Shown here in pieces: positions 14,395 through 21,536 of a stretch of 21,536 nucleotides of DNA. Under the pieces are notes generated by a model, which did not search any database, was not told the DNA's origin, and saw nothing but the letters and a program-made list of their open reading frames with translations. The translations under genes were made by a program, and so were the position numbers. This stretch comes from JANMMJ01 sp964543235 (GTDB lineage Bacteria; Pseudomonadota; Alphaproteobacteria; Rhizobiales; Aestuariivirgaceae): contig CAZIXE010000065.1 of the NCBI GenBank assembly GCA_964543235.1, forward strand, positions 1 to 21,536. Reading direction: 5' to 3'. How positions within the stretch are numbered: position 1 is the first letter of the stretch; each line of letters starts with the position of its first letter.

Positions 14395-15954
14395 TCAAAC
14401 GGCGTCGAGCGCGGCGACGGTCTTCAGCGCCGCATCGAGAAGCTGGCCGTCCTCATCCTTCAAGGCGGCGGCGATGAGCCGTGCCATCCAGTCGCCGGCA
14501 TCGGCGCGGGCTTCAAGAAGCGGCACGGCGGAGAGGACGCGGTCGAACTTCGACAGGCCGCGGGCGTGGGTGTCGGCATAGCCCTTGACCAGGCGGCGCG
14601 CCTTGAGAACGCCCTGCGCGAGGTCGTAGTTGCGCGGGAGCAGCGTTTCGGCGCGGGCGAGCCAGTCGTCGATATGGCGCATCTCGCCCTGGTGCCGATA
14701 GAGGCGGTGGCGCCACGGCCGCAGCGCGGCCAGAAGATAGAGCTGCAGAAAGCCGGAGATCGTGGTCGATTCGATGCGGCGGCCGTGACCGAACAGCATA
14801 TCGATGGCACGCATGAGGCGGGGACTTGCGGTAACACGCCGGCCAAGTGCGGCCGGCAGCAGGCCGACCAGTTCGCCGGCACGGGGGTGCATGTAATCGG
14901 TCACCGCGAGGGGCTGGCCGGGCTCAGCCCGCTGTTCGGCGCGAATGCGGGCAAAGCGCGCGGAACGGGTCTTGGCGACAGCGACGGCAATGACATCGTC
15001 ATAGGACAGCGCAACGGCCAGGTACCTGGCGGCGGTTGCGGTGAACGCGAAGCCCCTGGCGCTGCCGCCTGCCGCCTCGTCCCGGCGCAGAATCGCTTCG
15101 AGACGGTCGAGGTAGCCGGCGGCGTAGGCCGCATCCTGGTAGGCGACAAGACGGCGGGCGCCGGCGAAGATGATGGGATGGAGGGATGCGGGAAACCGGC
15201 GAATGCGCTGCAGCAGGTCCGCCAGCGCCGGATGTTCGACCTGCACGGGAAGCGGTGCCAGATGCGGCGGGGACTCACTTCCAAGCCCGGGCAGCTCGTT
15301 GACACCACCCCTGGCGCAGGCGGCAGCAAAGGCGGCGCGTGAAGGTGCCGCATTCTGGCCGCCGGCCGAAATCACCGCTTCGAAGGTCTCGCGCGCAAAG
15401 GGCAAGGCGCCGGATGCCGCCAGAGCGCCGAGCAGCGGGGCGGAAATCACCGTGCCGGCTTCAGCAGCGAGCCGCTCCATGTCGAATGCGACGATCCGCC
15501 GGGCGGCACGGGCGGCGGCTGCGGCGAGACGGCGCGGATCGGCCAGGCCTTCGCCCGGCTGGGCCTTCTCGGCAATGGCGAAGCTGCGATGGGTTGAAGC
15601 AATCAGCGTGGTGCGGTCGGGTGTCACGAGGCCGCGGATTATGGCGCGGCCCGCCTCCATGAGTTCGGCGGCGATAACCACATCGACATCGCCGGGAGTG
15701 GGCATCAAGGCGAGAACCGGCGCACACCCCGCGCGGGGCGGCAGCATCTCGATGTAGTAGAGGGTGGCGCCGGTCCTCTGGGCAACACCGGGCACGGACG
15801 TGGATTGTGCGTACCAGCCATGGCGTTCGGCCACGGCGACGATCCAGCCGGCAAGCACGCCGCCGCCCTGCCCGCCCATAGCCAGGATGGCGATGGAGAG
15901 CGGGTGATCCGGGCCGCCGGTTGCGGCGCGGCGCCGCTTCCCTGCCGTCTTCAT
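14395..15954 (-). CDS. iorB: Indolepyruvate:ferredoxin oxidoreductase, beta subunit
   Basis: A 519-residue subunit. The N-terminal ~200 residues form the gamma-type domain of 2-oxoacid:acceptor oxidoreductases (ILAMGGQGGGVLAGWIV..., TSVPGVAQRTGATLYYIEM, DVDVVIAAELMEAGRAI). The C-terminal ~300 residues match the extra helical domain often found on long IorB proteins (DUF6537-like), including LFGHGRRIE and a YDLAQGVLKARRLVKGYADTHARG segment. With IorA it oxidatively decarboxylates aryl pyruvates from aromatic amino acid breakdown to aryl-acetyl-CoA, reducing ferredoxin. Its ATG at 15952-15954 overlaps the iorA stop (ATGA) and GGAGG lies just upstream, fixing the start. The gene is convergent with the S8 protease gene, 15 bp apart. 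Confidence 0.9.
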   Translation of the reverse strand: MKTAGKRRRAATGGPDHPLSIAILAMGGQGGGVLAGWIVAVAERHGWYAQSTSVPGVAQRTGATLYYIEMLPPRAGCAPVLALMPTPGDVDVVIAAELMEAGRAIIRGLVTPDRTTLIASTHRSFAIAEKAQPGEGLADPRRLAAAAARAARRIVAFDMERLAAEAGTVISAPLLGALAASGALPFARETFEAVISAGGQNAAPSRAAFAAACARGGVNELPGLGSESPPHLAPLPVQVEHPALADLLQRIRRFPASLHPIIFAGARRLVAYQDAAYAAGYLDRLEAILRRDEAAGGSARGFAFTATAARYLAVALSYDDVIAVAVAKTRSARFARIRAEQRAEPGQPLAVTDYMHPRAGELVGLLPAALGRRVTASPRLMRAIDMLFGHGRRIESTTISGFLQLYLLAALRPWRHRLYRHQGEMRHIDDWLARAETLLPRNYDLAQGVLKARRLVKGYADTHARGLSKFDRVLSAVPLLEARADAGDWMARLIAAALKDEDGQLLDAALKTVAALDAV

Positions 15955-18116
15955 TCCTCCAAGGCCGGCGCAAAGGCCGGCCACCGGCGCTCGCGGCGGC
16001 GCTGCAGGAAGCCGACAATGGCAGTGCGCAGCCGCGCCTTGAGCCGGTCCCAGCCATGGGCATTGTCGATGACGTCGGCGCGGTAGAAGGAGGGGCAGAG
16101 CATCGCCGCATCGGCCACTTCGCCGCAATGGCCGCAGCCGACACAGGTGTGGTCGACCATCGCCACGGGATCGTCCTTCAGCGGATCGGCCGCCGGCCTG
16201 ACTGTCAGCGACGGGCAGCCGGAGAGGCGGATGCAGGCGTGATCGCCCGTGCAGACTTCTTCATCGACGCCGAAGCGCTGTCGGACCAGGCGATCACCGC
16301 GGGCGCGGGCAGCGGCCGCCAGCGGGCGCAGGCGGCGCTGGCGGTTCAGCATGCATTCGGAGGAGGCGACGATCACCTTGGGTCCCTCCTGTTTGGTGGT
16401 GAGCGCTTCCTTGAGCGTGTCGCGCAGGCGCTTCACATCATAGGTCCAGTCGATCTGGCGCACCCACCTGACGCCCACACCCTTCACGGCATCGACGATG
16501 GCATTGTTGGTGGCGCGCTTCGGGTTCAGGGACCGGGAAGAGAGGAGGTCCTGGCCGCCAGTGGCGGCTGAATAGTAATTGTCGACGACGAGGATAACGC
16601 CATCCTGCTTGTTGAACACGGCATTGCCGACGGAAGAGGCGAGGCCGTTGTGCCAGAAACCGCCATCGCCGATTATGGAAATCGGCCGCTTGTCCGCCCT
16701 GACATTGAAGGCGGAGGCCGAAGCGGGACCGAGGCCATAGCCCATGGTGGTGGCGCCGATATTGAAGGGCGGCAGGATCGAGAAGAGATGGCAGCCGATG
16801 TCAGCGGCGACATGGTGCGGCCCCAGCTCCTTCTCGACCAGCTTCATGGCGGAAAAGATCGGACGCTCGGGGCAGCCGGTGCAGAAGCCGGGCGGTCTCG
16901 CCGGCACGCTGCCCGCCAGGGCCTTGACCGCCGGGTCCGCCAGTACCTGCGACGGGTCGGGCGGCGGTGGGCGGTTGCCAAGGAGATGCGGTATCTCACG
17001 GTCAAGGAAGGCGGCAAGACCTTTCAGCAGCACTTCGGCGGTCAATTCGCCGGCGAGCGGCAGCAGATCCTTGCCGGCAAGGCGGGCCGGCAGCTGCTTG
17101 CGGCGCAGCAGGGCGGCAATCGCCTGCTCGATGAAGGCGGGCTGGCCCTCCTCGACGACCAGGACTGCCGATTTCCCGGCGCAGAAGGCGGCGATCTCGT
17201 CATCGACCAGCGGATAGGTGACGTTCAGCACATGCAGGGCAACCCGGGTCTCGCCATAGGCATCGGCAAGGCCCAGGTGCTGCAGCGCCCGGATCACGCC
17301 ATTGTACATGCCACCCTGCAGGATGATGCCGACAGCGGCGTCAGCCGGCCCGAAGGTCTCGTTGAGACGGTGTTCGGCGATATAGCGGAGGGCGGCGGGC
17401 CAGCGTCTTTCGATCTTCTCGCGCTCGTGCTGGAAGGAAGCGGGCGGCAGCACGATGCGGCCGGTGTCGCGTTGCGGGTTTTCCAGCGCCTGCTTCAGCG
17501 TGAAGGCGGGCCTGACATTGTCGGCGGCGATGAAGCGGCCATGGACATGGCAGGCCCGGATGCGCAGCTCCAGCATGACCGGGGTGTGCGAGGCTTCGGA
17601 GAGGCGGAAGGCATGTTCCACCATCGCCACCATGGTGGGGAGATCGGGCCGGGGATCGAGGAGCCAGATCTGCGATTTCATGGCGAAGGCGTGGCTGCGC
17701 TCCTGCATGATGGAGGAGCCCTCGCCATAATCCTCGCCGATTATGATGACGGCACCACCGGTAACGCCGCTGGAGGCCAGATTCGAGAGGGCGTCGCTCG
17801 CCACATTGGTGCCGGCGGTCGATTTCCAGGTCACGGCGCCGCGCAGCGGATACATGACCGAGGCCGAGAGCATGGCAGCCGCGGCGGCCTCCGAGGCCGA
17901 GGTCTCGAAATGGACACCCAGTTCGGCCATGTAGCCGGAGGCGTCGGCGAGCACATCCATGAGGTGGGATATGGGGGCACCCTGGTAGCCACCGACATAG
18001 GCCACCCCCGACTGCAGCAGCGCCTTGGTGATGGCGAGGATGCCCTCGCCGCGGAACTCGGCGCCGGCGCCCAGCTTCAGCTGCTCAACCTCGCGGGCGA
18101 AGGAGCGTTCGGCCAT
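15951..18116 (-). CDS. iorA: Indolepyruvate:ferredoxin oxidoreductase, alpha subunit
   Basis: A 721-residue subunit. The pyrimidine-binding half comes first (GGYQGAPISHLMDVL, then FETSASEAAAAAMLSAS at ~70-86). The TPP-diphosphate-binding half has IGDGGFWHNG at ~482-491 and FCTGCPERP at 411-418. Near the C-terminus are ferredoxin-like [4Fe-4S] ligands: C622, C628 and C634, then CVGCGHC (C658, C661, C664) with C674 in the CP motif. All parts expected of IorA are present. It binds thiamine diphosphate and two clusters and works as a complex with IorB, translationally coupled through a 4-nt overlap. The ATG at 18114-18116 has only a weak ribosome site. The pair is unrelated in function to its neighbours. 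Confidence 0.93.
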   Translation of the reverse strand: MAERSFAREVEQLKLGAGAEFRGEGILAITKALLQSGVAYVGGYQGAPISHLMDVLADASGYMAELGVHFETSASEAAAAAMLSASVMYPLRGAVTWKSTAGTNVASDALSNLASSGVTGGAVIIIGEDYGEGSSIMQERSHAFAMKSQIWLLDPRPDLPTMVAMVEHAFRLSEASHTPVMLELRIRACHVHGRFIAADNVRPAFTLKQALENPQRDTGRIVLPPASFQHEREKIERRWPAALRYIAEHRLNETFGPADAAVGIILQGGMYNGVIRALQHLGLADAYGETRVALHVLNVTYPLVDDEIAAFCAGKSAVLVVEEGQPAFIEQAIAALLRRKQLPARLAGKDLLPLAGELTAEVLLKGLAAFLDREIPHLLGNRPPPPDPSQVLADPAVKALAGSVPARPPGFCTGCPERPIFSAMKLVEKELGPHHVAADIGCHLFSILPPFNIGATTMGYGLGPASASAFNVRADKRPISIIGDGGFWHNGLASSVGNAVFNKQDGVILVVDNYYSAATGGQDLLSSRSLNPKRATNNAIVDAVKGVGVRWVRQIDWTYDVKRLRDTLKEALTTKQEGPKVIVASSECMLNRQRRLRPLAAAARARGDRLVRQRFGVDEEVCTGDHACIRLSGCPSLTVRPAADPLKDDPVAMVDHTCVGCGHCGEVADAAMLCPSFYRADVIDNAHGWDRLKARLRTAIVGFLQRRRERRWPAFAPALEE

Positions 18117-18181
18117 GGCACATGGTGTCCGGGCGGGCGGCAGGCATGGCGGCCAAGCTATTGTGGCCCCGGGGCTTCGTC

Positions 18182-18249
18182 AATCGGCGGGGCTGGCGGG
18201 TTCAGACGATGAAGCCGCCGACGTCGAGGTCTTCCAACTTCGCCCATTG
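18182..18249. repeat. Imperfect direct repeat, copy 1 (left flank of the ars segment)
   Basis: About 68 bp that pair with 20103-20170 in the same orientation. The 50 bp from 18201 agree with the 50 bp from 20121 at about 40 positions, counted by eye. Weaker similarity with one gap continues to the left, past the stop codon shared by the two RTX tails. The ars operon lies between the copies. Confidence 0.75.
18202..18249 (-). pseudogene. Remnant of an RTX-protein C-terminus
   Basis: Reading leftward, 15 codons and a TGA encode QWAKLEDLDVGGFIV, which aligns residue by residue with the end of the RTX protein at 20122 (QWTKLKDLDAGDFNF). The codon before Q is TAG. Removing one extra base at about 18251 would restore a further CTG-like match, so the frame is broken and the homology stops near 18256. 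It is too short to be a gene. It is best read as the 3' scrap of a second, paralogous RTX gene whose body has been lost and replaced by the ars operon. Confidence 0.75.
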
Positions 18250-18259
18250 CTAGTGCAGT

Positions 18260-18432
18260 TCAAGCCGCGAGACCGGCAGCAGCGATCAGGCCCAGCAGCC
18301 TTGGCCCGGTCCAGCCGGTCTTGAGATTATCGATCACCATTGGGCAATCGCCCGCTGCCTCGATGATCGCGGGCAGGTTGCGCGATGTGCCGGATTCGGG
18401 ATTGCGGTCAATCAGCGCGCTCCCGGGTTCAT
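18260..18432 (-). pseudogene. arsC: Truncated arsenate reductase (arsC) remnant
   Basis: Downstream of acr3 on the same strand, one frame reads LIDRNPESGTSRN, then LPAIIEAAGDCPMVIDNLKTGW and GPRLLGLIAAAGLAA followed by TGA. This matches the first ~50 residues of glutaredoxin-linked ArsC (pattern I-x-x-N-P-x-C-GTSRN, later EYLKTPPSR and LIAAMG). Three defects are visible. The catalytic Cys is Ser (NPESG). The protein stops where ArsC would continue for another 60 or more residues. The ATG overlapping the acr3 stop (18432-18430) is one base out of frame with the homology. The break lies within about 10 bp of the RTX remnant. Arsenate reduction from this locus is therefore not expected. Confidence 0.78.
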
Positions 18433-19520
18433 CCAGGGACGCCCTCCCGGATCTCCGCCTGGCCCAGCTTCGAGGTTGCGACTCGCCGCCTGACCGCCGG
18501 ACCGGCTTCGTACCAGCCGCGTGTGCCATTTACGATCTTGACGACGGACAGCATCACCGGAACTTCGATCAAAACCCCAACAACCGTCGCCAGCGCGGCA
18601 CCGGAATTGAACCCGAACAGGCTGATGGCGGCGGCGACAGCGAGTTCGAAGAAATTGCTGGCGCCGATTAGCGCTGAAGGCGCCGCCACGCAATGTGCCT
18701 CCCCCGCCGCGCGGTTGAGCAGATAGGCGAAACCGGAGTTGAAATAGACCTGGATCAGAATCGGCACCGCCAGCATGGCGATGATCAAAGGTTGCGCGAG
18801 AATCTGCTCACCCTGAAACCCGAAGAGCAGCACGAGCGTAGAAAGCAGTGCGACCAGCGAGAGAGGCTGCAAGGTCTTGAGGAGTGAGAGCAGCGCGGGC
18901 TCGCCGCCGCTCGCCAGGATCGACCTGCGAACGATCTGCGCGATTATGACGGGCACGACGATATAGAGTGCGACCGACAGAAGCAGGGTCTCCCATGGCA
19001 CGGTGATGGCTGAGAGGCCAAGCAGGAGCCCCACGATGGGCGCGAAGGCCACGACCATGATGAGATCGTTGAGCGCGACCTGGCTCAGCGTGAAATGCGG
19101 CTCGCCGTCGGAGAGATTGCTCCAGAGGAACACCATGGCGGTGCAAGGTGCCGCGGCAAGCAGGATCAGGCCCGCGATGTAGCTGTTGATCTGGTCTGCG
19201 GGGAGATAGGGCGCGAACAGCCAGCCGATAAACAACCAGCCGAGCAGCGCCATCGAGAACGGCTTCACTCCCCAATTGATGAACAGGGTCACGCCGATGC
19301 CGCGCCAGTGCTCTTTCACCTGCGCGAGCGCTGCGAAATCGATCTTGACCAACATCGGTATGATCATCAGCCAGATCAGCACGGCGACGGGGAGATTGAC
19401 CTTGGCGATTTCCGCTGCGCCGACCGCGTGAAAGAATGCGGGGAAAAGCTGGCCGAGGGCGACCCCGGCGACGATGCAGAGCGCGACCCAGACGGTCAGA
19501 TAACGTTCGAACTTCGACAT
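18429..19520 (-). CDS. acr3: Arsenite efflux permease, ACR3 family
   Basis: A 363-residue inner-membrane protein with about 10 hydrophobic helices, of the ACR3 (not ArsB) family. It exports arsenite using the proton-motive force. Family landmarks: LPVAVLIWLMIIPMLVKIDF, the essential Cys in AAAPCTAMVFLWS (C126) and the GASNFFELAVAAAISLFG helix with its conserved Glu. The ATG at 19518-19520 starts 4 nt after the arsR stop, and GGAG inside the arsR end serves as ribosome site, so the genes are translationally coupled. Annotators may label it arsB. The ~30-residue polar tail after GTRGWYE runs up to the arsC remnant. The gene appears intact. Confidence 0.92.
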   Translation of the reverse strand: MSKFERYLTVWVALCIVAGVALGQLFPAFFHAVGAAEIAKVNLPVAVLIWLMIIPMLVKIDFAALAQVKEHWRGIGVTLFINWGVKPFSMALLGWLFIGWLFAPYLPADQINSYIAGLILLAAAPCTAMVFLWSNLSDGEPHFTLSQVALNDLIMVVAFAPIVGLLLGLSAITVPWETLLLSVALYIVVPVIIAQIVRRSILASGGEPALLSLLKTLQPLSLVALLSTLVLLFGFQGEQILAQPLIIAMLAVPILIQVYFNSGFAYLLNRAAGEAHCVAAPSALIGASNFFELAVAAAISLFGFNSGAALATVVGVLIEVPVMLSVVKIVNGTRGWYEAGPAVRRRVATSKLGQAEIREGVPG

Positions 19521-19524
19521 ATGG

Positions 19525-19881
19525 CTACTCCGGCAATGCCGGAGGATGCCCGGCTTCGATGGCTTGAAGGAAGGCGGTGAGGGGGGCGACCGCCCCGGGA
19601 TCGAGCGAATAGCAAACCCGCGGGCGGGCGATCTCACCAATGATGAGCCCGGCGTCCTTGAGGATGCGCAGGTGCTCCGATGTCGTCGATGCTGCGAGCC
19701 CGGTCTCTTCGACGAGGTCGCAGCCGATGCAGGTCGACCGCCGCAGCAGGGTCTCGACGATCTGAACCCGCGCCGGATGGGCCAAGGCCTTGGCGATCTT
19801 CGCCACCTGTTCGTGCGTCGGGACGGCGACCGGCGCGACGGCCTCGTTCCGCTCGCTCATTCCGAATTTGACAGCCGTCAT
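19525..19881 (-). CDS. arsR: ArsR-family arsenite-responsive repressor
   Basis: A 118-residue ArsR/SmtB winged-helix repressor. The recognition region GLAASTTSEHLRILKDAGLI lies at ~61-80. A Cys pair just before it (C51, C54 in TCIGCDLVEE) resembles the metal site in the helix before recognition in classical ArsR (CVCDLC), and C90 in the wing could complete a three-thiol As(III) site. It represses the arsR-acr3 operon from the palindromic site just upstream and releases on arsenite binding, as usual for the family. ATG at 19881 gives the full frame; an internal ATG at 19860 is possible, and neither has a strong ribosome site. Confidence 0.92.
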   Translation of the reverse strand: MTAVKFGMSERNEAVAPVAVPTHEQVAKIAKALAHPARVQIVETLLRRSTCIGCDLVEETGLAASTTSEHLRILKDAGLIIGEIARPRVCYSLDPGAVAPLTAFLQAIEAGHPPALPE

Positions 19882-19891
19882 CGGAGCACAC

Positions 19892-19918
19892 TATTCGTTA
19901 ATCGACGAAAGACGAATA
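19892..19918 (-). promoter_or_regulatory. Probable ArsR operator
   Basis: TATTCGT (19892-19898) and ACGAATA (19912-19918) form a perfect 7-bp inverted repeat 13 bp apart, just upstream of arsR. A third half-site, ACGAA (19905-19909), lies between them, so alternative pairings are possible. Position and AT-rich half-sites suit an ArsR operator overlapping the ars promoter. Confidence 0.65.
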
Positions 19919-20102
19919 ATACAGATCGCGATATGGTTCAAGGCCAGTCGATCAGGATCCGTCTGATCGAGGGGAGGCTTCGGCCGCGGCGTTCACAGCA
20001 GCCACGGCCACTGTCGGGAGCCTCAGCCGATAGGGTCTGCCGAACACCCCCTGGCCTTCGCATGCCAGCGCGCCACGGCGTCGCACCGTCCCGCCGCCGC
20101 GC

Positions 20103-20170
20103 CATCGGGGGATTGGCGGCTTCAGAAGTTGAAGTCGCCGGCGTCGAGGTCCTTGAGCTTCGTCCACTGC
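20103..20170. repeat. Imperfect direct repeat, copy 2 (right flank of the ars segment)
   Basis: This copy is the intact 3' end of the RTX gene and its trailer. It matches 18182-18249 in the same orientation at roughly 80 percent over the coding part. In the coding part the two copies keep the amino acid pattern QW-x-KL-x-DLD-x-G-x-F. Confidence 0.75.
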
Positions 20171-21536
20171 AGTGTGATCGATGACTGACAACCCAGATCG
20201 ATGATCACATGCTGTCCGGCCTGGCGCATGTGGAGATCGCCCAGGCCATCAAAGCAGAAGGCCGACAGGTCGATGCGATCGCCCGGCCCGAAATCCTCCA
20301 CAATGTCCTTCCCGCATTTCTTCTCGAAGACGAAAATGTCGGCGCCCTCGCCACCATGGAGGTGATCATTGCCCTTGCCGCCGGCGATCCGGTCGTTGCC
20401 GCTGCCGCCCCAGATCGTGTCGTTGCCGCAGCCACCGGCGAGATCGTCCTTGCCATCACAACCCTTGAGCTGATCATTGCCATCGAGGCCGCGGATCGTG
20501 TCGTCGCCGCTGCCGCCCTTCAATCGGTCATTGCCGCGCGTGCCGGTGATCAGTTCGCCCGAAGGCGGCGGAGGCGGGGGTTCGTCAGTCACACCATTGA
20601 TGGTGATGGTCACGGTGGCGGTATCGGAGCCGCCCTTGCCGTCGGAGACGGTGTAGGTGAAGCTGTCCAGGGCGGACTCGCCGTCGTTCAGCGCCTCGAA
20701 CTGTCCGTTCGGATCGTAGCTGTAGCTGCCGTCGGCATTGAGTGTCAGCAGGGCGCCGGAGACAAGCGTGATCTGCGTGCCCACATTGGCGCTGCTGCCT
20801 TCGACGGCGCTCACCGCCAGCGGATCGCCATCGGCATCGCTGTCATTGCCGAGGACGGATCCATTGACGGCCGTATGCTCATCGGTTGCGTTCCCGTCAT
20901 CTCCGGCCACTGGAGCGGTGTTGTCAGGCGGCGGGGGCGGATTCACATCGCCGTTGATCCGGATCGAAACCGAAGCCGTTGCCAGGCCGCCCTTGCCGTC
21001 GGTCACCGTGTAGGAGAATGCATCATTGGTGGACTGCCCTTCGTTCAGGCTGTCGAAGGCACCGTTGGGGTCATAGGTATAGGTGCCGTCGGCATTGAGT
21101 GTCAGCAGCGCGCCGGAGGGAAGCGTGATCTGCGTGCCCACATTGGCACCCACGCCGTTGACGGCCGAGACGGAGAGCGGGTCGCCGTCGGCATCGCTGT
21201 CATTGCCGAGGACGTTGCCGGAGATCGTGTCGCCTTCGAAGGTTTCGTTCTCGTCCGCTATGGCGACGGGAACGCTGGGGTTGTCGCCGATGAAGAGCCA
21301 GGTGTCGTCGCCGGCGAAATAGAGCCATTCGATGCCGTTCAGATAATCCGCGCCCTCGTTCAGGCCGTCGTCCGGGTTGTCGTCCGTCACGGTGTGACCG
21401 CCAGAGCCGTCGGGGGTTACCGTGAAATCTGTCGAGCGGCCAGCATAGGTGGCAGTATCGGACCCTGAATCGCCGTAGAGGTAGTCACTGCCGTCACCGC
21501 CATCGAGGGTATCGCTCCCGGCGCCGCCATCGAGAT
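20122..21536 (-). CDS. Large RTX calcium-binding secreted protein, C-terminal part
   Basis: About 470 residues, open to the right edge, so the N-terminus is missing; an internal GTG at 21390 is not a start. From the edge: one or two RTX-like turns (LDGGDGSDYLYGDSGSDT), a GIEWLYFAGDDTW segment, two VCBS/cadherin-like domains of ~108 residues (about 21273-20950 and 20919-20593) joined by proline-rich linkers, then an array of about seven GGxGxDxxx nonapeptides (about 20544-20335), and a C-terminal region DIVEDFGPGDRIDLSAF...LKDLDAGDF. Such C-termini act as uncleaved type I secretion signals, and the repeats fold on Ca2+ outside the cell. The cargo function lies upstream of the window. Several cysteines (KGCDG, GGCGND, EKKCGK, FCF, GCQ) are unusual for RTX proteins. 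Confidence 0.88.
   Translation of the reverse strand, partial: LDGGAGSDTLDGGDGSDYLYGDSGSDTATYAGRSTDFTVTPDGSGGHTVTDDNPDDGLNEGADYLNGIEWLYFAGDDTWLFIGDNPSVPVAIADENETFEGDTISGNVLGNDSDADGDPLSVSAVNGVGANVGTQITLPSGALLTLNADGTYTYDPNGAFDSLNEGQSTNDAFSYTVTDGKGGLATASVSIRINGDVNPPPPPDNTAPVAGDDGNATDEHTAVNGSVLGNDSDADGDPLAVSAVEGSSANVGTQITLVSGALLTLNADGSYSYDPNGQFEALNDGESALDSFTYTVSDGKGGSDTATVTITINGVTDEPPPPPPSGELITGTRGNDRLKGGSGDDTIRGLDGNDQLKGCDGKDDLAGGCGNDTIWGGSGNDRIAGGKGNDHLHGGEGADIFVFEKKCGKDIVEDFGPGDRIDLSAFCFDGLGDLHMRQAGQHVIIDLGCQSSITLQWTKLKDLDAGDFNF
20593..21273 (-). repeat. Two tandem VCBS/cadherin-like domain repeats
   Basis: Units at about 21273-20950 and 20919-20593 share VLGNDSDADGDPL, SAV, ANVGTQITL, SGALLTLNADG, YDPNG, SYTV or TYTV, and DGKGG. 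At DNA level a ~60-bp stretch beginning at 20731 is nearly identical to one beginning at 21088, so the duplication is recent or gene conversion is keeping the copies alike. Confidence 0.9.

Noticed and set aside
16650..18212. 520-codon plus-strand open frame opposite iorA
   Set aside because: Antisense to a gene with clear TPP and iron-sulfur motifs; no recognisable domain and no ribosome site.
18202..19881. ars segment as a transposon or integrative element
   Set aside because: No transposase, integrase or terminal inverted repeats were found, and the flanking repeats are explained by RTX gene tails.
20209..21468. 419-codon plus-strand open frame rich in Ala, Val and Ile opposite the RTX gene
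   Set aside because: Its repetitive look only mirrors the RTX and VCBS repeats on the coding strand.

Overview
The window is high-GC chromosomal DNA that looks alphaproteobacterial, most likely Hyphomicrobiales (Rhizobiales). The main evidence is a fructose ABC operon with the gene order and protein features of the Sinorhizobium frc system, together with a rhizobial-style ROK regulator, SARP/TPR regulator and RTX protein. No genus is claimed. No tRNA, rRNA, CRISPR array, transposase or integrase was seen. All identifications come from recognising motifs and family resemblance by eye; no database was searched.

Layout, left to right: (1) 1-404, the 5' part of prfC (release factor 3), minus strand, cut by the window edge. 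(2) 487-1861, a mercury module: merR divergent from merT-merP and a small Cys-rich GDCCVxC protein, with a typical MerR-type promoter between them but no merA reductase. (3) 1937-2653, a ChaC-like gamma-glutamylcyclotransferase. (4) 2763-9938, a fructose uptake and entry module. frcB-frcC-frcA-frcK run leftwards. A ROK repressor (frcR), an RbsD/FucU-type sugar mutarotase and pgi run rightwards. A 39-bp palindrome sits in the divergent promoter region. Together these genes could import a ketose, interconvert its ring forms, activate it and pass fructose-6-P to glucose-6-P.

(5) 9948-14379, an apparent three-gene operon that I do not recognise as any described system: a SARP-type winged-helix/TPR regulator, a PAP2/vanadium-haloperoxidase-like enzyme with six NRG(L/M/R) repeats near its N-terminus, and a subtilisin-like protease. 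None has a recognisable signal peptide. A good promoter with a palindrome in its spacer precedes it. This is the best candidate for an undescribed system. (6) 14395-18116, iorA-iorB (indolepyruvate:ferredoxin oxidoreductase), minus strand, convergent with the protease gene.

(7) 18182-19918, an arsenic operon (arsR-acr3-arsC remnant) on the minus strand. The arsC remnant has lost its catalytic Cys, its start is out of frame and it is cut off after about 50 codons. Within about 10 bp of the break lies a 15-codon remnant of an RTX-protein C-terminus. That remnant is paralogous to the real RTX gene end at 20122, so the ars segment is flanked by imperfect direct repeats of about 70 bp. (8) 20122-21536, the C-terminal part of a large secreted RTX protein with two duplicated VCBS/cadherin-like domains and a calcium-binding nonapeptide array, cut by the window edge. 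The ~200 bp between the ars operator and the RTX stop (19921-20121) hold nothing I can identify.
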